A stretch of 64,000 nucleotides of DNA from Cytobacillus horneckiae (GCF_002835735.1 NZ_PISD01000008.1:1-64000); one strand, 5' to 3'. Counted from the stretch's first letter, positions 27,876 through 36,956 are shown. Notes: generated by a model from the letters alone, not told the origin. Program-made: numbers and translations.

Positions 27876-28490
27876 TTAATTACGCTCTTCTCCTACACCA
27901 AACATTTTAACGAGATAATCTTTTTCTTGTTCTTCACTGGCGATCCCAGTTGCTCTCCCTTCCCAACGTTCTTGCAGCCTCCACATCTCGTTGTGATCAT
28001 TATCAACTAAATTGAAATTTCCTTCTTTCCATCTGTTTAAAATTGATAAATATTGATCTGCAGTTTCGTATCCATTTTTGTTTTCTTCTACCATTCTAAT
28101 GAGTGTTTCTATTCTTTCTTGCGTAATCATAATTGATCCTTCTTTTTGATCCGCAATCACCTTTTGATGAGACATTTGTTGTATAACTTCTCGTACTAAA
28201 TTTTCATGAAATGGTCTTTCTCCGCTTTTCCATTCATCAATCCACCTAGAATGCACAACATTTTCTTCTCCCATTTCTTCATCAATAATTGATTCAAATT
28301 CTTTCTTTTTTAATTCAGTTTTAAGTCCATCTATTTCCTTTTTTAGTGTTTCTTTTTCCTCTTGCTCTTTTGCGAATGCTGCTTCATATTCTCCGTTGAT
28401 TCCTTGAATCCATAGCGCTCCGCTTCCAATGACTACTGCAAAAGCTAATATCCCGCCTATAATTTTATATAGATGCTTTTTTTTCTTCAA
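27876..28490 (-). CDS. Membrane-anchored protein with DUF6241-like domain
   Basis: A 204-residue protein. Residues 8-28 form an N-terminal membrane helix after KKKKH. Residues 35-70 are a Glu/Lys-rich coiled coil. The C-terminal part (IQQMSHQKVIADQ, ITQERIETLI, YLSILNRWKEGNF, DHNEMWRLQ, ATGIASEEQEKDYLVK) resembles DUF6241 as I recall it. The domain should lie outside the cell. Function unknown. It converges with the old yellow enzyme gene. Confidence 0.65.
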   Translation of the reverse strand: MKKKKHLYKIIGGILAFAVVIGSGALWIQGINGEYEAAFAKEQEEKETLKKEIDGLKTELKKKEFESIIDEEMGEENVVHSRWIDEWKSGERPFHENLVREVIQQMSHQKVIADQKEGSIMITQERIETLIRMVEENKNGYETADQYLSILNRWKEGNFNLVDNDHNEMWRLQERWEGRATGIASEEQEKDYLVKMFGVGEERN

Positions 28491-28987
28491 TTTTATCCCC
28501 CCTGTTTTGGATAATATTTGAATTTTTCAAGAGAATATCATAACGATTTGTAAATTGTAAACATTTATTTGTGATAATACCTATCAATAAAAAGCCTCCA
28601 CCGACAAATTGATAGAAGAACGATAGCTTTCTTCTGGAAAGACATTATTACGTTACCCAATACTTATAGTCAATTGAATGGTGCCTTCTGACTGTTTCTG
28701 GTGAGTTTCTTCCTAATTTAAAAAAAATGATAAAAACAACTAACTGAGGAAAACGTAGGATTTTATATTTTTTTTGGCAAAAGTTAATGATTTAAAGTTA
28801 TGATAAGTAGAGTAATATTCAGAATATACTGTATTTTTTGATATCAAATGAAATCTAGTATTTGTTATAGGGTTATTTCCTTATTCAAATAGATAGAAAG
28901 CTTACACAAAAAAATAAGGAGGTGGCTGATCCGCCAATTAGTGAAGAAGTTGTGCTAATTAATATTTTCATATTTAAGGAGGCTATT
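28491..28987. other. Gap between divergent genes
   Basis: About 500 bases between the DUF6241-like gene and the M14 peptidase gene; it must hold both promoters. I see AT-rich sequence only, plus a strong ribosome site AAGGAGG at 28976-28983 before the peptidase start. Confidence 0.4.
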
Positions 28988-30385
28988 ATGAGAAAAAATC
29001 TTTTGAAAAAAATGATGGCATTTGCTGCAATGGTAACGTTATTGCTAATCCCGGTAAGCGGACTGGCTGCTCAAGTCGAGGGGAATAGCAACCATGTGGA
29101 GAAGGATTGGATGAGTTACGTAGAACTGGTACAAAAGCTAAATCAAATTAAGGAGGCCAGTTCCGGCAAGGTCGAGGTCGAAGTGATCGGGCAGTCACGC
29201 CAAGGACGTGAAATCCACGCTGCCCGTGTAGGGACAGGTGACCAACTGTTGCTGATAAATGGTAACATACACGGTAACGAGAAGAGCGGACCAGAGGCAC
29301 TTATGCAGATGTTCGAGACCCTAGGAACGAGCGATAGCCCCCTTGCTCAATCTATCCGTGATGAGGTAACCATAGTTGCCGTGCCGCGCCTTAACGTTGA
29401 TGGTGCCGAGTTAACTCAACGGCAAAACGTATTTCCATGGGACGAGGTTGTTGCAACTTATCCACTACTTGAAGGTGCTGAACCTGCCTGGTACTATCAT
29501 GCAAGAAACCGCGGCTTTGATATTAACAGAGATTTCAACCCGGATTTGAACTACGAACCATTGCTTGAGGATTTGCCTGGCACTAGTGCTGATCTTGGCT
29601 TTTTCCTAACGAATGAGTCACAAATCCTTAGAGACTTATATCTTGATTTAAAGGATGAGTTCGGTGAAGTAGAAGCTTTTGTCGACCTTCATCACATGGG
29701 TACGACAAAGACCAATAAAACGGGTGAGGATGTCACGATTGCGATAGACTACCCGCCGCTAGGTCCAGACGACAGCCAAAAATACGCTGATTGGCCGAAA
29801 TTGGATCAAGATAAGTCCAAGCGCTACGCATTAGCCGCTGCTCTTGGTGTGAAGGAATTGTCGGACAATGAGGAGCCTGGTGTGTCCCAGTATATACACC
29901 CGGAGGAACGTGATTTACCTGGTCAGGCTAGGTCGTCATTTGCACTAAATGGAACGGCAACTGTTCTGTTCGAAATGCCCGGTCAACAACCTGCATTTGG
30001 CTATGATCAAGAATTGATCGATCGCGTGGAGAACGGGTTATGGGGCATTGCCTCTCGCATGGCAGATGATTCTATCAATCGTCTCAACGGTGATGACTTT
30101 CTAAGCCTGCCGAAATATTGGACTGAAAGTGCATCTGACATGAAAGACCTTGTTACGCGCTTCACTAAAGAGGGCATGTTCGAGAGCGATACTGTAGCCA
30201 GGTCATTAGCGACTCATTTGACTGTTGTAGAACGTTTTGAAAAGCAGGAGAATGGCGCGAAAGTTGTCAAGCATACTGAAGGCTTTAAATTTTTACTAAA
30301 TCATTATAAAGAAGAAGGGATGATTGCTCAGGAAGCGTATAACAGGCTCCAGAGCGATGCCAATTATTTGATTGGAAAGTGGTAG
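28988..30385 (+). CDS. Secreted M14-family zinc carboxypeptidase
   Basis: A 465-residue protein. A signal peptide (MRKNLLKKMMAFAAMV...SGLAA) covers about the first 28 residues. The M14 zinc motif HGNE is in GNIHGNEKSGPEAL, RLNVDG and RGFDINRDFNPD supply substrate-binding Arg/Asn residues, and the third zinc ligand is in VDLHHMG. The late Glu is probably in TVLFEMPG. It would remove C-terminal residues from peptides or peptidoglycan outside the cell. The ATG at 28988 is preferred because of AAGGAGG; an upstream extension would bury the signal peptide. Confidence 0.88.
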   Translation: MRKNLLKKMMAFAAMVTLLLIPVSGLAAQVEGNSNHVEKDWMSYVELVQKLNQIKEASSGKVEVEVIGQSRQGREIHAARVGTGDQLLLINGNIHGNEKSGPEALMQMFETLGTSDSPLAQSIRDEVTIVAVPRLNVDGAELTQRQNVFPWDEVVATYPLLEGAEPAWYYHARNRGFDINRDFNPDLNYEPLLEDLPGTSADLGFFLTNESQILRDLYLDLKDEFGEVEAFVDLHHMGTTKTNKTGEDVTIAIDYPPLGPDDSQKYADWPKLDQDKSKRYALAAALGVKELSDNEEPGVSQYIHPEERDLPGQARSSFALNGTATVLFEMPGQQPAFGYDQELIDRVENGLWGIASRMADDSINRLNGDDFLSLPKYWTESASDMKDLVTRFTKEGMFESDTVARSLATHLTVVERFEKQENGAKVVKHTEGFKFLLNHYKEEGMIAQEAYNRLQSDANYLIGKW

Positions 30386-30757
30386 AAGTTTTATATCCTT
30401 TTAAGATACAGGAATTTGCGGCTATCCAATGTCCTGCATAATGAGTCAATCCTACGAAAACAACTTTATGATTCGTAAAACAAATAGTGGATATGAAAAA
30501 AAACAGGATGCGCCATAAAGAGTTTGTCCATTTAGGAAGTCAGCCGGAGTTTTATTCTTACGGGTGGCCTTTTTTTTGTCACTAGCTAATACCCCATGCC
30601 CGTTCAATAAGGGAGTTTTTGTAAGGTGTTTCTCCATTCATCAATTCTCAGCTTTTCATGTTATAATATTTCTAGCAAATAGGGATTTTATTGAAATCTA
30701 TTTAAATGTCACTTGGCATGCGTCAAGTTTTTTAGTGAAATGCGAGGAGGAAATATT
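30386..30757. other. Gap before ypcP
   Basis: About 370 bases. TTACGGGTGGCCTTTTTTTTG near 30560-30580 ends in a T-run and may be part of a weak terminator for the peptidase gene. No gene is supported. Confidence 0.35.
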
Positions 30758-31648
30758 TTGAACGAGAAGGAATCGAAGCTACTATTAGTTGATGGAATGG
30801 CACTGCTATTTAGAGCCTATTTCGCTACGGCCGTGACAGGGCAATTTATGATAAATTCAAAAGGGGTGCCTACGAACGGTGTTTATGGGTTTGTTAAACA
30901 CTTTTTGACTGCGGTGAACCACTTTCAGCCAACCCATGTTGCTGTATGCTGGGATATGGGAAGCAAAACGTTTAGAACCGATATGTATGACGGCTATAAA
31001 TCAAATAGGCCTGAAGCGCCGATTGAGCTAGTTCCTCAATTCGATCTAGTAAAAGAAGTTGTCGAATGCTTTGATATTCCAAATATTGGTCTGCAAGGAT
31101 ATGAAGCAGATGATTGCATCGGCACCATTGCCAAAGCAATGAAGCATGAAACAGAAGTAATGATACTTACTGGTGACCAGGACATTCTCCAATTACTAGA
31201 GGACGATATATCGGTTATCCTATTGAAAAAAGGGTTCGGTAATTACTTCGTTCATACACAGCATACCTTTTTTGAAGAAAAAGGGATCACACCGAAACAG
31301 ATGATTGATCTGAAAGCGTTTATGGGCGATACGAGTGATAATTATCCTGGTGTAAAGGGCATCGGTGAAAAAACAGCATTAAAACTGCTACAAACGTATG
31401 AGCATATTGAAGGCGTTCTTGAAAACATAGAGCAGCTTACAAAAGGACAAAAAACTAAAATCGAACAAGATTTAGACATGCTTCATTTAAGCAGGCAGCT
31501 CGCTGAAATTAAATGTGATGTTCCAGTCACATGTTCATTAAGTGATTCCATTTTTAATATGAATATCGACAAAGTGATGAAAAAATTTACAGAAGTAGAG
31601 CTTCGCGGGATGAGTAAGTTTTTAAGCAACAGCAAAGTAATCGTTTAA
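30758..31648 (+). CDS. ypcP: 5'-3' exonuclease YpcP (FEN-like)
   Basis: A 296-residue protein equal in length to B. subtilis YpcP. It matches the 5' nuclease domain of DNA polymerase I: LLVDGMALLFRAYFA, GYEADDCIGTIAKAM and MILTGDQDILQLL with acidic metal ligands, and the helix-hairpin-helix GVKGIGEKTALKLL. It would remove RNA primers and flaps on the lagging strand. The start is TTG after GAGGAGG. It is followed by a strong terminator. Confidence 0.92.
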   Translation: MNEKESKLLLVDGMALLFRAYFATAVTGQFMINSKGVPTNGVYGFVKHFLTAVNHFQPTHVAVCWDMGSKTFRTDMYDGYKSNRPEAPIELVPQFDLVKEVVECFDIPNIGLQGYEADDCIGTIAKAMKHETEVMILTGDQDILQLLEDDISVILLKKGFGNYFVHTQHTFFEEKGITPKQMIDLKAFMGDTSDNYPGVKGIGEKTALKLLQTYEHIEGVLENIEQLTKGQKTKIEQDLDMLHLSRQLAEIKCDVPVTCSLSDSIFNMNIDKVMKKFTEVELRGMSKFLSNSKVIV

Positions 31649-31656
31649 CGATGTGG

Positions 31657-31702
31657 AAGAGGTCCGCTGCTTTCATTTAAGCAGCGGGCCTCTTATTTTT
31701 TA
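31657..31702. terminator. Bidirectional terminator between ypcP and the PNPOx gene
   Basis: AAGAGGTCCGCTGCTT pairs with AAGCAGCGGGCCTCTT around TCATTT, followed on the plus strand by ATTTTTT. Confidence 0.85.
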
Positions 31703-32122
31703 GAGGGTTATTTCCATTGTCTTCATATGCTCGCTATTTAAAATTCTCGCTGCCTCAGGCTTTATTTCCATTAAAACATAATTAGGATCATCTGCTCCGT
31801 TAAACCAGTTGTGAAAAGAATCGTTCCAAAATTCTTCCTTTAAATCTTTGTCTTCACTTATACTGCAAATCCCAGTAACTTCTACATATTCATCATTAGA
31901 GCCTTTTTCTACATAGCCTAATAAGGCTGCTACATGAGGGTTATTTTTAATTTCTTCTATTTTCTCTGTATTCTTTTTCGTTGGTGTATAAAGAATAAAG
32001 TCTTTCATAAAGAATGTCATGTAGCGCACATGCGGCTTGCTATTTTCTACTGATGAAAGAACGCCGATTTGGTGATTGGAAATAATCTTTTGAACGAGTT
32101 TTTTTAAATCTTCCTTATCCAT
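31700..32122 (-). CDS. Pyridoxamine 5'-phosphate oxidase-fold protein (general stress protein 26-like)
   Basis: A 140-residue split-barrel flavoprotein-like chain: HQIGVLSSVENSKPHVRYMTFF, FILYTPTKKNTEKIEEIKNNPHVAALL, and VEVTGICSISEDKDLKEEFW. This pattern fits the small PNPOx-like 'general stress protein 26' group, which bind FMN or F420-like cofactors; true PdxH activity is unlikely at this length. The CMD-family gene starts upstream on the same strand with a 15-base gap, so the two are one operon. Confidence 0.82.
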   Translation of the reverse strand: MDKEDLKKLVQKIISNHQIGVLSSVENSKPHVRYMTFFMKDFILYTPTKKNTEKIEEIKNNPHVAALLGYVEKGSNDEYVEVTGICSISEDKDLKEEFWNDSFHNWFNGADDPNYVLMEIKPEAARILNSEHMKTMEITL

Positions 32123-32137
32123 TTGAGTCCACCTTCC

Positions 32138-32500
32138 TTAATGAAGAGTACCGAATTCCTTCATACAATCCCGAACAACTGTCACACCTTGGCTAAGAGC
32201 AGCTCCTCCGCCAAACGCTGCACTGACTGCAACAGCTTCCAAAATTTCTTGTTCGGTGCAGCCTTGGTCAAGGCATCCCTTTGTATGGTAAATCATGCAG
32301 TATTCATCCTGTGCCTGGATACTGATGCCTAAAGCAATTAATTGCTTTTGTTTTTGCGATAGTGATCCTTCTTTAAAACACTCTTCTGTAAAAGAATTAA
32401 ATTTCTCCGCAAAATCTGGCAACGTTGTTGAAAGTTCGCCTAGCCCTTCTTTAAATCTAATTAATGAATTCTCACCATTTGTTTGATATTGATTATCCAT
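32138..32500 (-). CDS. Carboxymuconolactone decarboxylase/AhpD-like protein
   Basis: A 120-residue all-helical protein with [39 protein letters not shown] (helices around the site) and FGGGAALS. In AhpD the active site is a CxxC; here only one cysteine (EYCMIYH) is in that place, with a second seven residues on, so disulfide reductase activity is uncertain. The ATG at 32500 follows GGAGAG; the in-frame ATG 11 codons earlier is not needed. It is the first gene of a two-gene operon with the PNPOx-fold protein. Confidence 0.8.
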   Translation of the reverse strand: MDNQYQTNGENSLIRFKEGLGELSTTLPDFAEKFNSFTEECFKEGSLSQKQKQLIALGISIQAQDEYCMIYHTKGCLDQGCTEQEILEAVAVSAAFGGGAALSQGVTVVRDCMKEFGTLH

Positions 32501-32639
32501 AGCATTCTCTCCATTTCGTATTTTTTCGCACATTTTATTATGACCTTAAGTCAATCCTTCTATTTTTCCATAAAAAAAGAATTATATTATCGAATACATT
32601 TACACAAAATTTAATTATTAAAAGAATAGAGGTGGCAAG

Positions 32640-32885
32640 ATGGATTACCATGCTGGAGACATTGTTTATGTATTTTATAGAAACCCCCATACTCAGGATG
32701 TGGCGAACATCCAAGCAGCTGCAGTCGTCAACAATCCTGAAAATCCTGGTGAGTTAGCGCTATTTTTATACGAAACATATTATCCATTATCGAATGATAT
32801 GGCGATATACACTTCTGAAGAAGAAGCGAATGAGGCATATTCATACTATTATGGTGATGTGACTGAAGGGATGTTGAACGATTGA
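32640..32885 (+). CDS. splA: SplA, regulator of spore photoproduct lyase
   Basis: An 81-residue protein very close to B. subtilis SplA (GDIVYVFYRNPHTQDVANIQ, ENPGELALFLYETYYPL). SplA limits splB expression, and it is transcribed with splB in the forespore under sigma-G in B. subtilis. The ribosome site is AGAGGTGG. The splB TTG overlaps its stop codon. I could not place a convincing sigma-G promoter in the 100 bases upstream. Confidence 0.9.
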   Translation: MDYHAGDIVYVFYRNPHTQDVANIQAAAVVNNPENPGELALFLYETYYPLSNDMAIYTSEEEANEAYSYYYGDVTEGMLND

Positions 32886-33907
32886 AGCCCTTTAATCCGA
32901 AATTAGTCTATATTGAGCCTAAAGCGCTCGAATACCCATTAGGTCAAGCTTTAAAAGAAAAGTTTGAAAAGTTGGATGTGGAAATACGCTATACGACATC
33001 TCATAACCAAGTCAGAAACTTGCCAGGCGATAATGATTTTCAGAAATATCGCGTAGCTAAATCCACGTTAGTTGTAGGAATCAGGAAAACATTGAAATTT
33101 GATACTTCTAAACCTTCGGCAGAGTATGCCATCCCATTTGCAACAGGCTGCATGGGGCATTGTCATTATTGCTATCTTCAAACGACAATGGGAAGCAAGC
33201 CATATATTCGCACCTATGTTAATGTAGATGAAATATTGGAGGCCGCAGATCAGTACATGACTGAACGTGCACCGGAAATGACAAGATTTGAAGCTTCATG
33301 TACATCTGATATTGTAGGAATTGATCATATTACCCATACATTGAAACGAGCAATTGAACATTTTGGAGAAACCGAATATGGGAAGCTGCGTTTTGTAACG
33401 AAGTTCCATCATGTAGACCATTTGCTAGATGCAAAGCATAACGGTAAGACGAGGTTTCGTTTTAGTGTCAATGCGGATTATGTCATTAAAAACTTTGAAC
33501 CAGGTACTTCCCCATTAGTGAAAAGAATTGAAGCCGCAGGCAAGGTTGCCAGAGCTGGCTACCCTTTAGGATTCATTGTTGCGCCGATTTATTTGCATGA
33601 AGGCTGGGAAGAAGGATATTATCAAATGTTTGAGCGCCTTGAAGCAGAGCTGCCTCCTGAAGCAAAGAAAGATTTAACATTTGAATTTATCCAACATCGT
33701 TTTACTAAGCCGGCGAAAAGGGTAATAGAGAAGAATTATCCGATGACTAAGCTGGAACTAGACGAAGAAAAAAGAAGAAATAAATGGGGGAAATATGGCA
33801 TAGGTAAATATATTTATCAAAAGGATGAAGAAGAGAAGATGAAAGCGCATTTATACAGTTATATGGAGAAGTTTTTTCCGGAAGCCAAGTTAGAATATTT
33901 CACATAG
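32882..33907 (+). CDS. splB: Spore photoproduct lyase
   Basis: A 341-residue radical SAM enzyme. The cluster cysteines are Cys90, Cys94 and Cys97 in CMGHCHYC, and the hydrogen-donor cysteine is Cys140 in EASCTSD. It repairs the thymine dimer 'spore photoproduct' in germinating spores using S-adenosylmethionine. The start is a TTG overlapping the splA stop, so translation is coupled. Its presence is the strongest sign that the host makes endospores. Confidence 0.95.
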   Translation: MKPFNPKLVYIEPKALEYPLGQALKEKFEKLDVEIRYTTSHNQVRNLPGDNDFQKYRVAKSTLVVGIRKTLKFDTSKPSAEYAIPFATGCMGHCHYCYLQTTMGSKPYIRTYVNVDEILEAADQYMTERAPEMTRFEASCTSDIVGIDHITHTLKRAIEHFGETEYGKLRFVTKFHHVDHLLDAKHNGKTRFRFSVNADYVIKNFEPGTSPLVKRIEAAGKVARAGYPLGFIVAPIYLHEGWEEGYYQMFERLEAELPPEAKKDLTFEFIQHRFTKPAKRVIEKNYPMTKLELDEEKRRNKWGKYGIGKYIYQKDEEEKMKAHLYSYMEKFFPEAKLEYFT

Positions 33908-33993
33908 AATCTAAGTCTTTAGAAGGAGAAAAAAGGTGGAAAGTTGTCGAATAATACGATAAAATTAGACCAAAATGATTGTTGAGGAGAGGA

Positions 33994-34275
33994 ATGGGGC
34001 AATCTGTGAAAACGGTAGAGGAATTTTTACTCCATTTACAGGGGAAAGGCTTTCAATTCGAAGAGGATAGCGTAGGGTTTATATACTTTGGGAAGCATTA
34101 TACGAACGCCCCAGATGAGCTTGTGAACGTGGCCATTGAAGTGACCTTAAAAGCACAGAAGACTTTTGATGGAAGTTTTTACGTTTCGTTTTTGGAAAAT
34201 CTGATGTCAAATAAAATTATTGGCCGTAAAGCTGCCATTAAATATGCGAAGGAAACATTGCTGATTTCAATATAA
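33994..34275 (+). CDS. DUF6123-family protein
   Basis: A 93-residue protein with KTVEEFLLHLQGKGF, VGFIYFGKHYTNAPDELV and LKAQKTFDGSFYVSFLENL, which I recognise as the DUF6123 pattern of Bacillaceae. The ATG at 33994 follows GAGGAGAGG. It is soluble with mixed helix and strand and no cysteine. Function unknown. It follows splB by 86 bases and is followed by the 52-bp array. Confidence 0.7.
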   Translation: MGQSVKTVEEFLLHLQGKGFQFEEDSVGFIYFGKHYTNAPDELVNVAIEVTLKAQKTFDGSFYVSFLENLMSNKIIGRKAAIKYAKETLLISI

Positions 34276-34318
34276 AAAGCTGCTTACAAAGCTAAAGGTT
34301 ATTTGATTAATGTTTTAT

Positions 34319-34560
34319 AGTGACAAATATGGCGCAGTTAGAGTGATTCGTCATTTTAACTGAGGTTTAAAGTGATGAATAATGCCCGAGAAGAGCGATT
34401 TGTCACTTTAATTGGGATTTAAAGTGACAAACAGTACCAGCATAGAGTAATTCGTCATTTTAACTGAAGTTTAAAGTGACAAACAAGACCAGCAAAGAAC
34501 AATCTGTTATTTTAACTAATAATTAAAGTGACAAACAGTATCCGTATAAGCATTCGGAAA
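34319..34560. repeat. Tandem array 1, exact 52-bp period
   Basis: Unit starts AGTGACAAA (or AGTGATGAA) fall at 34319, 34371, 34423, 34475 and 34527, every 52 bases exactly. Four full units and a partial fifth are present. Each unit contains an inverted repeat (TTTGTCACTTTAA against TTAAAGTGACAAA) and a more variable ~18-base segment of constant length. It lies between convergent genes and before a terminator. No coding potential is evident. Confidence 0.9.
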
Positions 34561-34591
34561 CTCCATTCATAGGCAATTTGCCATCAGGCTA

Positions 34592-34619
34592 AGACGTGTA
34601 ATGTTATACACGTCTTTTT
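34592..34619 (+). terminator. Terminator after array 1
   Basis: AGACGTGTA pairs with TACACGTCT around a six-base loop, followed by TTTTT on the plus strand. Confidence 0.75.
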
Positions 34620-34624
34620 CTAAC

Positions 34625-35527
34625 TCAGATAGCTGATATCCTTTTTCTAGAAGGCAATTCTGCAAGAACCATTCCGATAAAAATAAAAGCACATCCTAAA
34701 ACAGCACTATACGAAAGGCGGTCACCTGCCCAAGCAAAGCCTGTGATGGCGGCAAATACTGGCTCCATGGCAAATATGAGAGCGACCCTTGTAGGAGAAG
34801 TGTATTTTTGAAAATAGGTTTGTGCTAAGAAGGCAAGAGCTGTTGCAAAAACGGAAGTAATGATGAGTGCCATGATTACCTCACTGGAAAATAAAATCTC
34901 TTGCCGCACAGCTGCTTGCCAATCTTCCAATAAGAATGCAAAGGTGGTCGATAACACAGCGACGGTTGTAACTTGAATGACTGTTAATAGCAAGGCTGGG
35001 TATTTAGAAGCGTATTTGCCAGTAAAAATAATATGTAAAGCAAAACCAAAAGCGCACACAAATACAAAAGCATCGCCTTTATTAAGAGAAACCATATCAG
35101 TCATAGTTAATAAATATAATCCTATTGTTGCAATGCTCACGCCGATTATTGCGTTTAAGCGTAATCTTACTTTTAAAAATAGCAGGGCAATAAGCGGCAC
35201 AAGTATGACGCTTAAACCAGTGATGAATCCAGCCTTTGATGAAGAAGTATATAAAAGCCCCAATGTTTGAAATGCATAGCCGATAAATAACCATACGCCG
35301 ATTAAAATACCGGCAAGTAATATTTTTATATTTAATTGCTTTAGTTGTCCTTTTTGGAAGATGATTAAAAAGCTGCCTAAAAGGATGGCTGCAATAAAAA
35401 AGCGAAACCCGTTAAAAGAGAATGGTTCAAGAAATGCAATCGCATTTTGTACAAGGACAAAGGTGACTCCCCAAGTAAAGGCAATAAATAGAAGGCTGAT
35501 ATCAGCTAGAAGTTTCGATTTATTCAT
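34625..35527 (-). CDS. EamA/DMT-family transporter
   Basis: A 300-residue protein with ten hydrophobic helices and two EamA repeats, the first starting LLFIAFTWGVTFVLVQNAI and the second near KGDAFVFVCAFGFALHII. The C-terminal half has SPTRVALIFAMEPVFAAITGFAWAGDRLS, typical of the family. Members export amino acids or other metabolites; the substrate cannot be told. It lies 15 bases downstream of ypdQ on the same strand, so the two may be co-transcribed. Confidence 0.88.
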   Translation of the reverse strand: MNKSKLLADISLLFIAFTWGVTFVLVQNAIAFLEPFSFNGFRFFIAAILLGSFLIIFQKGQLKQLNIKILLAGILIGVWLFIGYAFQTLGLLYTSSSKAGFITGLSVILVPLIALLFLKVRLRLNAIIGVSIATIGLYLLTMTDMVSLNKGDAFVFVCAFGFALHIIFTGKYASKYPALLLTVIQVTTVAVLSTTFAFLLEDWQAAVRQEILFSSEVIMALIITSVFATALAFLAQTYFQKYTSPTRVALIFAMEPVFAAITGFAWAGDRLSYSAVLGCAFIFIGMVLAELPSRKRISAI

Positions 35528-35542
35528 TGTATGATTCCTTTT

Positions 35543-35932
35543 CTATCGGTTTTTTCTGATGGCTGCTCGAGCCAGTTCATCTGCTGCTTTATTTTCAGAA
35601 CTTGGTATCCACTTCATAAAAAATAGATCTAGCTGCTGACTAAGAGTCAATGCTTCTGAAAGGAGTGGAGCAAACTTTTTATTCTTTGCAAATTCCTTTT
35701 CAACTGCAGAATTGACAGCCTGTGAATCTGTGCGAAAAGATGCGGTTTTATATCCTTTGTCAATACAAATATGAAGTCCATGAATGAGTGCGCGATATTC
35801 CGCTTCGTGATTTTCCATTATTCCAAGTGGAATGGAGTGACGTTCTACTTCTCCGTTGATTTTTATAAAAATACCGGCACCGCTAGGACCAGGGTTGCCT
35901 GCACTTGCTCCATCTATATACACTTCAATCAT
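35543..35932 (-). CDS. ypdQ: RNase HI-like protein YpdQ
   Basis: A 129-residue RNase H fold. All four acidic catalytic positions are present: Asp7 (YIDGAS), Glu45 (HEAEYRA), Asp69 (RTDSQA) and Asp118 (AADELA). B. subtilis YpdQ is a relative that was reported to lack RNase HI activity in the usual assays, so the true substrate is open. It is transcribed away from ypeP, another RNase H fold. Confidence 0.85.
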   Translation of the reverse strand: MIEVYIDGASAGNPGPSGAGIFIKINGEVERHSIPLGIMENHEAEYRALIHGLHICIDKGYKTASFRTDSQAVNSAVEKEFAKNKKFAPLLSEALTLSQQLDLFFMKWIPSSENKAADELARAAIRKNR

Positions 35933-36063
35933 TGTCAGCCTCCTTATTCATATATAATTTAATTGTTTTCTACATATCATGAAGGAAATAAACTAAAAGT
36001 AAGTGTATCATAATTATAAAAAGATGCGGTACATAATTATACATTTAGGAAGGTTGTAAAAAC

Positions 36064-36720
36064 ATGAAATATAAACTGGAATGGAATTATAAACTAAAAG
36101 GAAAAGAAGAAATTAGTGTTTCTTCTGACTGGATAGATGGGGAGTTAGCTATTCTCCTTGGGGAAGATATCGAAATGTCAGGCAAATCAAAGGAGCTTAT
36201 ATACTACGACGAAACAGGAACCTCATGGACTTTAAAGGAAATGAAGAAGCTTCTTACTGAAATTGAAGAAGAGCCTCATGATATAATTGTTTTCTTTGAT
36301 GGCGGTTATAATAATACGAATCAACAATCAGGACTTGGAGCGGTTGTCTATTATAAACAAGGAAAGAAAAAGTTTAGAATTCGAGCAAATGAAGTTTTCC
36401 ATGAGCTTGAATCAAATAATGAAGCGGAATATGCAGCGATGTATTTTGCTGTCGGTTTATTAGAAGAATTAGGAATTGGACGTATGACTTGTGAATTTAA
36501 AGGAGATGCCCAAGGGGTTTTAAAGCAGATTGCAGGAGAGTGGCCTTGCTATGAAGAAACCTTGAGTAATTGGCTGGACAAAATAGAAGAAAAAATCGAG
36601 GCATTAAGAATTCACGCGACGTTTACACCTATTCCGAGAAATGATAATAAGGAAGCGCATAAGCTAGCTGCTCAAAGCTTAGAAGGAAAGAGGATTCATA
36701 GTAAAATGCAGTTGTTATAA
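36064..36720 (+). CDS. ypeP: RNase H-fold protein YpeP
   Basis: A 218-residue protein. Residues 1-70 are an N-terminal extension of unknown fold. The RNase H domain follows with Asp79 (FFDGG), Glu122 (NEAEYAA) and Asp148 (KGDAQ). The last acidic position of the classical site reads NKEAHKLA, so it is replaced by His/Glu. B. subtilis YpeP is similar. The gene is followed at once by ypeQ and then by a terminator shared with cspD. Confidence 0.85.
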   Translation: MKYKLEWNYKLKGKEEISVSSDWIDGELAILLGEDIEMSGKSKELIYYDETGTSWTLKEMKKLLTEIEEEPHDIIVFFDGGYNNTNQQSGLGAVVYYKQGKKKFRIRANEVFHELESNNEAEYAAMYFAVGLLEELGIGRMTCEFKGDAQGVLKQIAGEWPCYEETLSNWLDKIEEKIEALRIHATFTPIPRNDNKEAHKLAAQSLEGKRIHSKMQLL

Positions 36721-36736
36721 GGAAAGGGAGTCGGTA

Positions 36737-36913
36737 ATGGAGAAGAAAAAAATAGTGCAGGAAGTAGAGAGCATAATGGATCAATATTGTGACGAATGCT
36801 TTTTATATAAATACCACCGCAAAGAAAAAGGAAGAAATTTTGCCCATCGGTTTTGTATTACTCAGTGTACAGTCGGCTTAAAAATAAAATCAATTGGTAA
36901 AGAGCTAAATTAA
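36737..36913 (+). CDS. ypeQ: Small zinc-finger protein YpeQ
   Basis: A 58-residue protein with Cys18 and Cys21 (QYCDECF) and a second pair in RFCITQC, arranged as one zinc site. It begins 16 bases after ypeP with AAGGGAG as ribosome site. It matches B. subtilis YpeQ in length and position (before cspD). Function unknown. Confidence 0.8.
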   Translation: MEKKKIVQEVESIMDQYCDECFLYKYHRKEKGRNFAHRFCITQCTVGLKIKSIGKELN

Positions 36914-36921
36914 ACAAATAA

Positions 36922-36950
36922 AAGGCTGGCATTTGCCAGCCTTGTTTATT
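36922..36950. terminator. Bidirectional terminator between ypeQ and cspD
   Basis: AAGGCTGGC pairs with GCCAGCCTT around ATTT. The minus strand continues TTTATTTG, the plus strand GTTTATT. Confidence 0.8.
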
Positions 36951-36956
36951 ATAGGA

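Noticed and set aside
32534..32639. Sigma-G promoter of splAB
   Set aside because: Expected from B. subtilis, but no pair of boxes with correct spacing could be read convincingly.
34319..34560. CRISPR array
   Set aside because: The variable segments are only ~18 bases and are related to each other, and no cas genes occur in the window. It is a degenerate tandem repeat.
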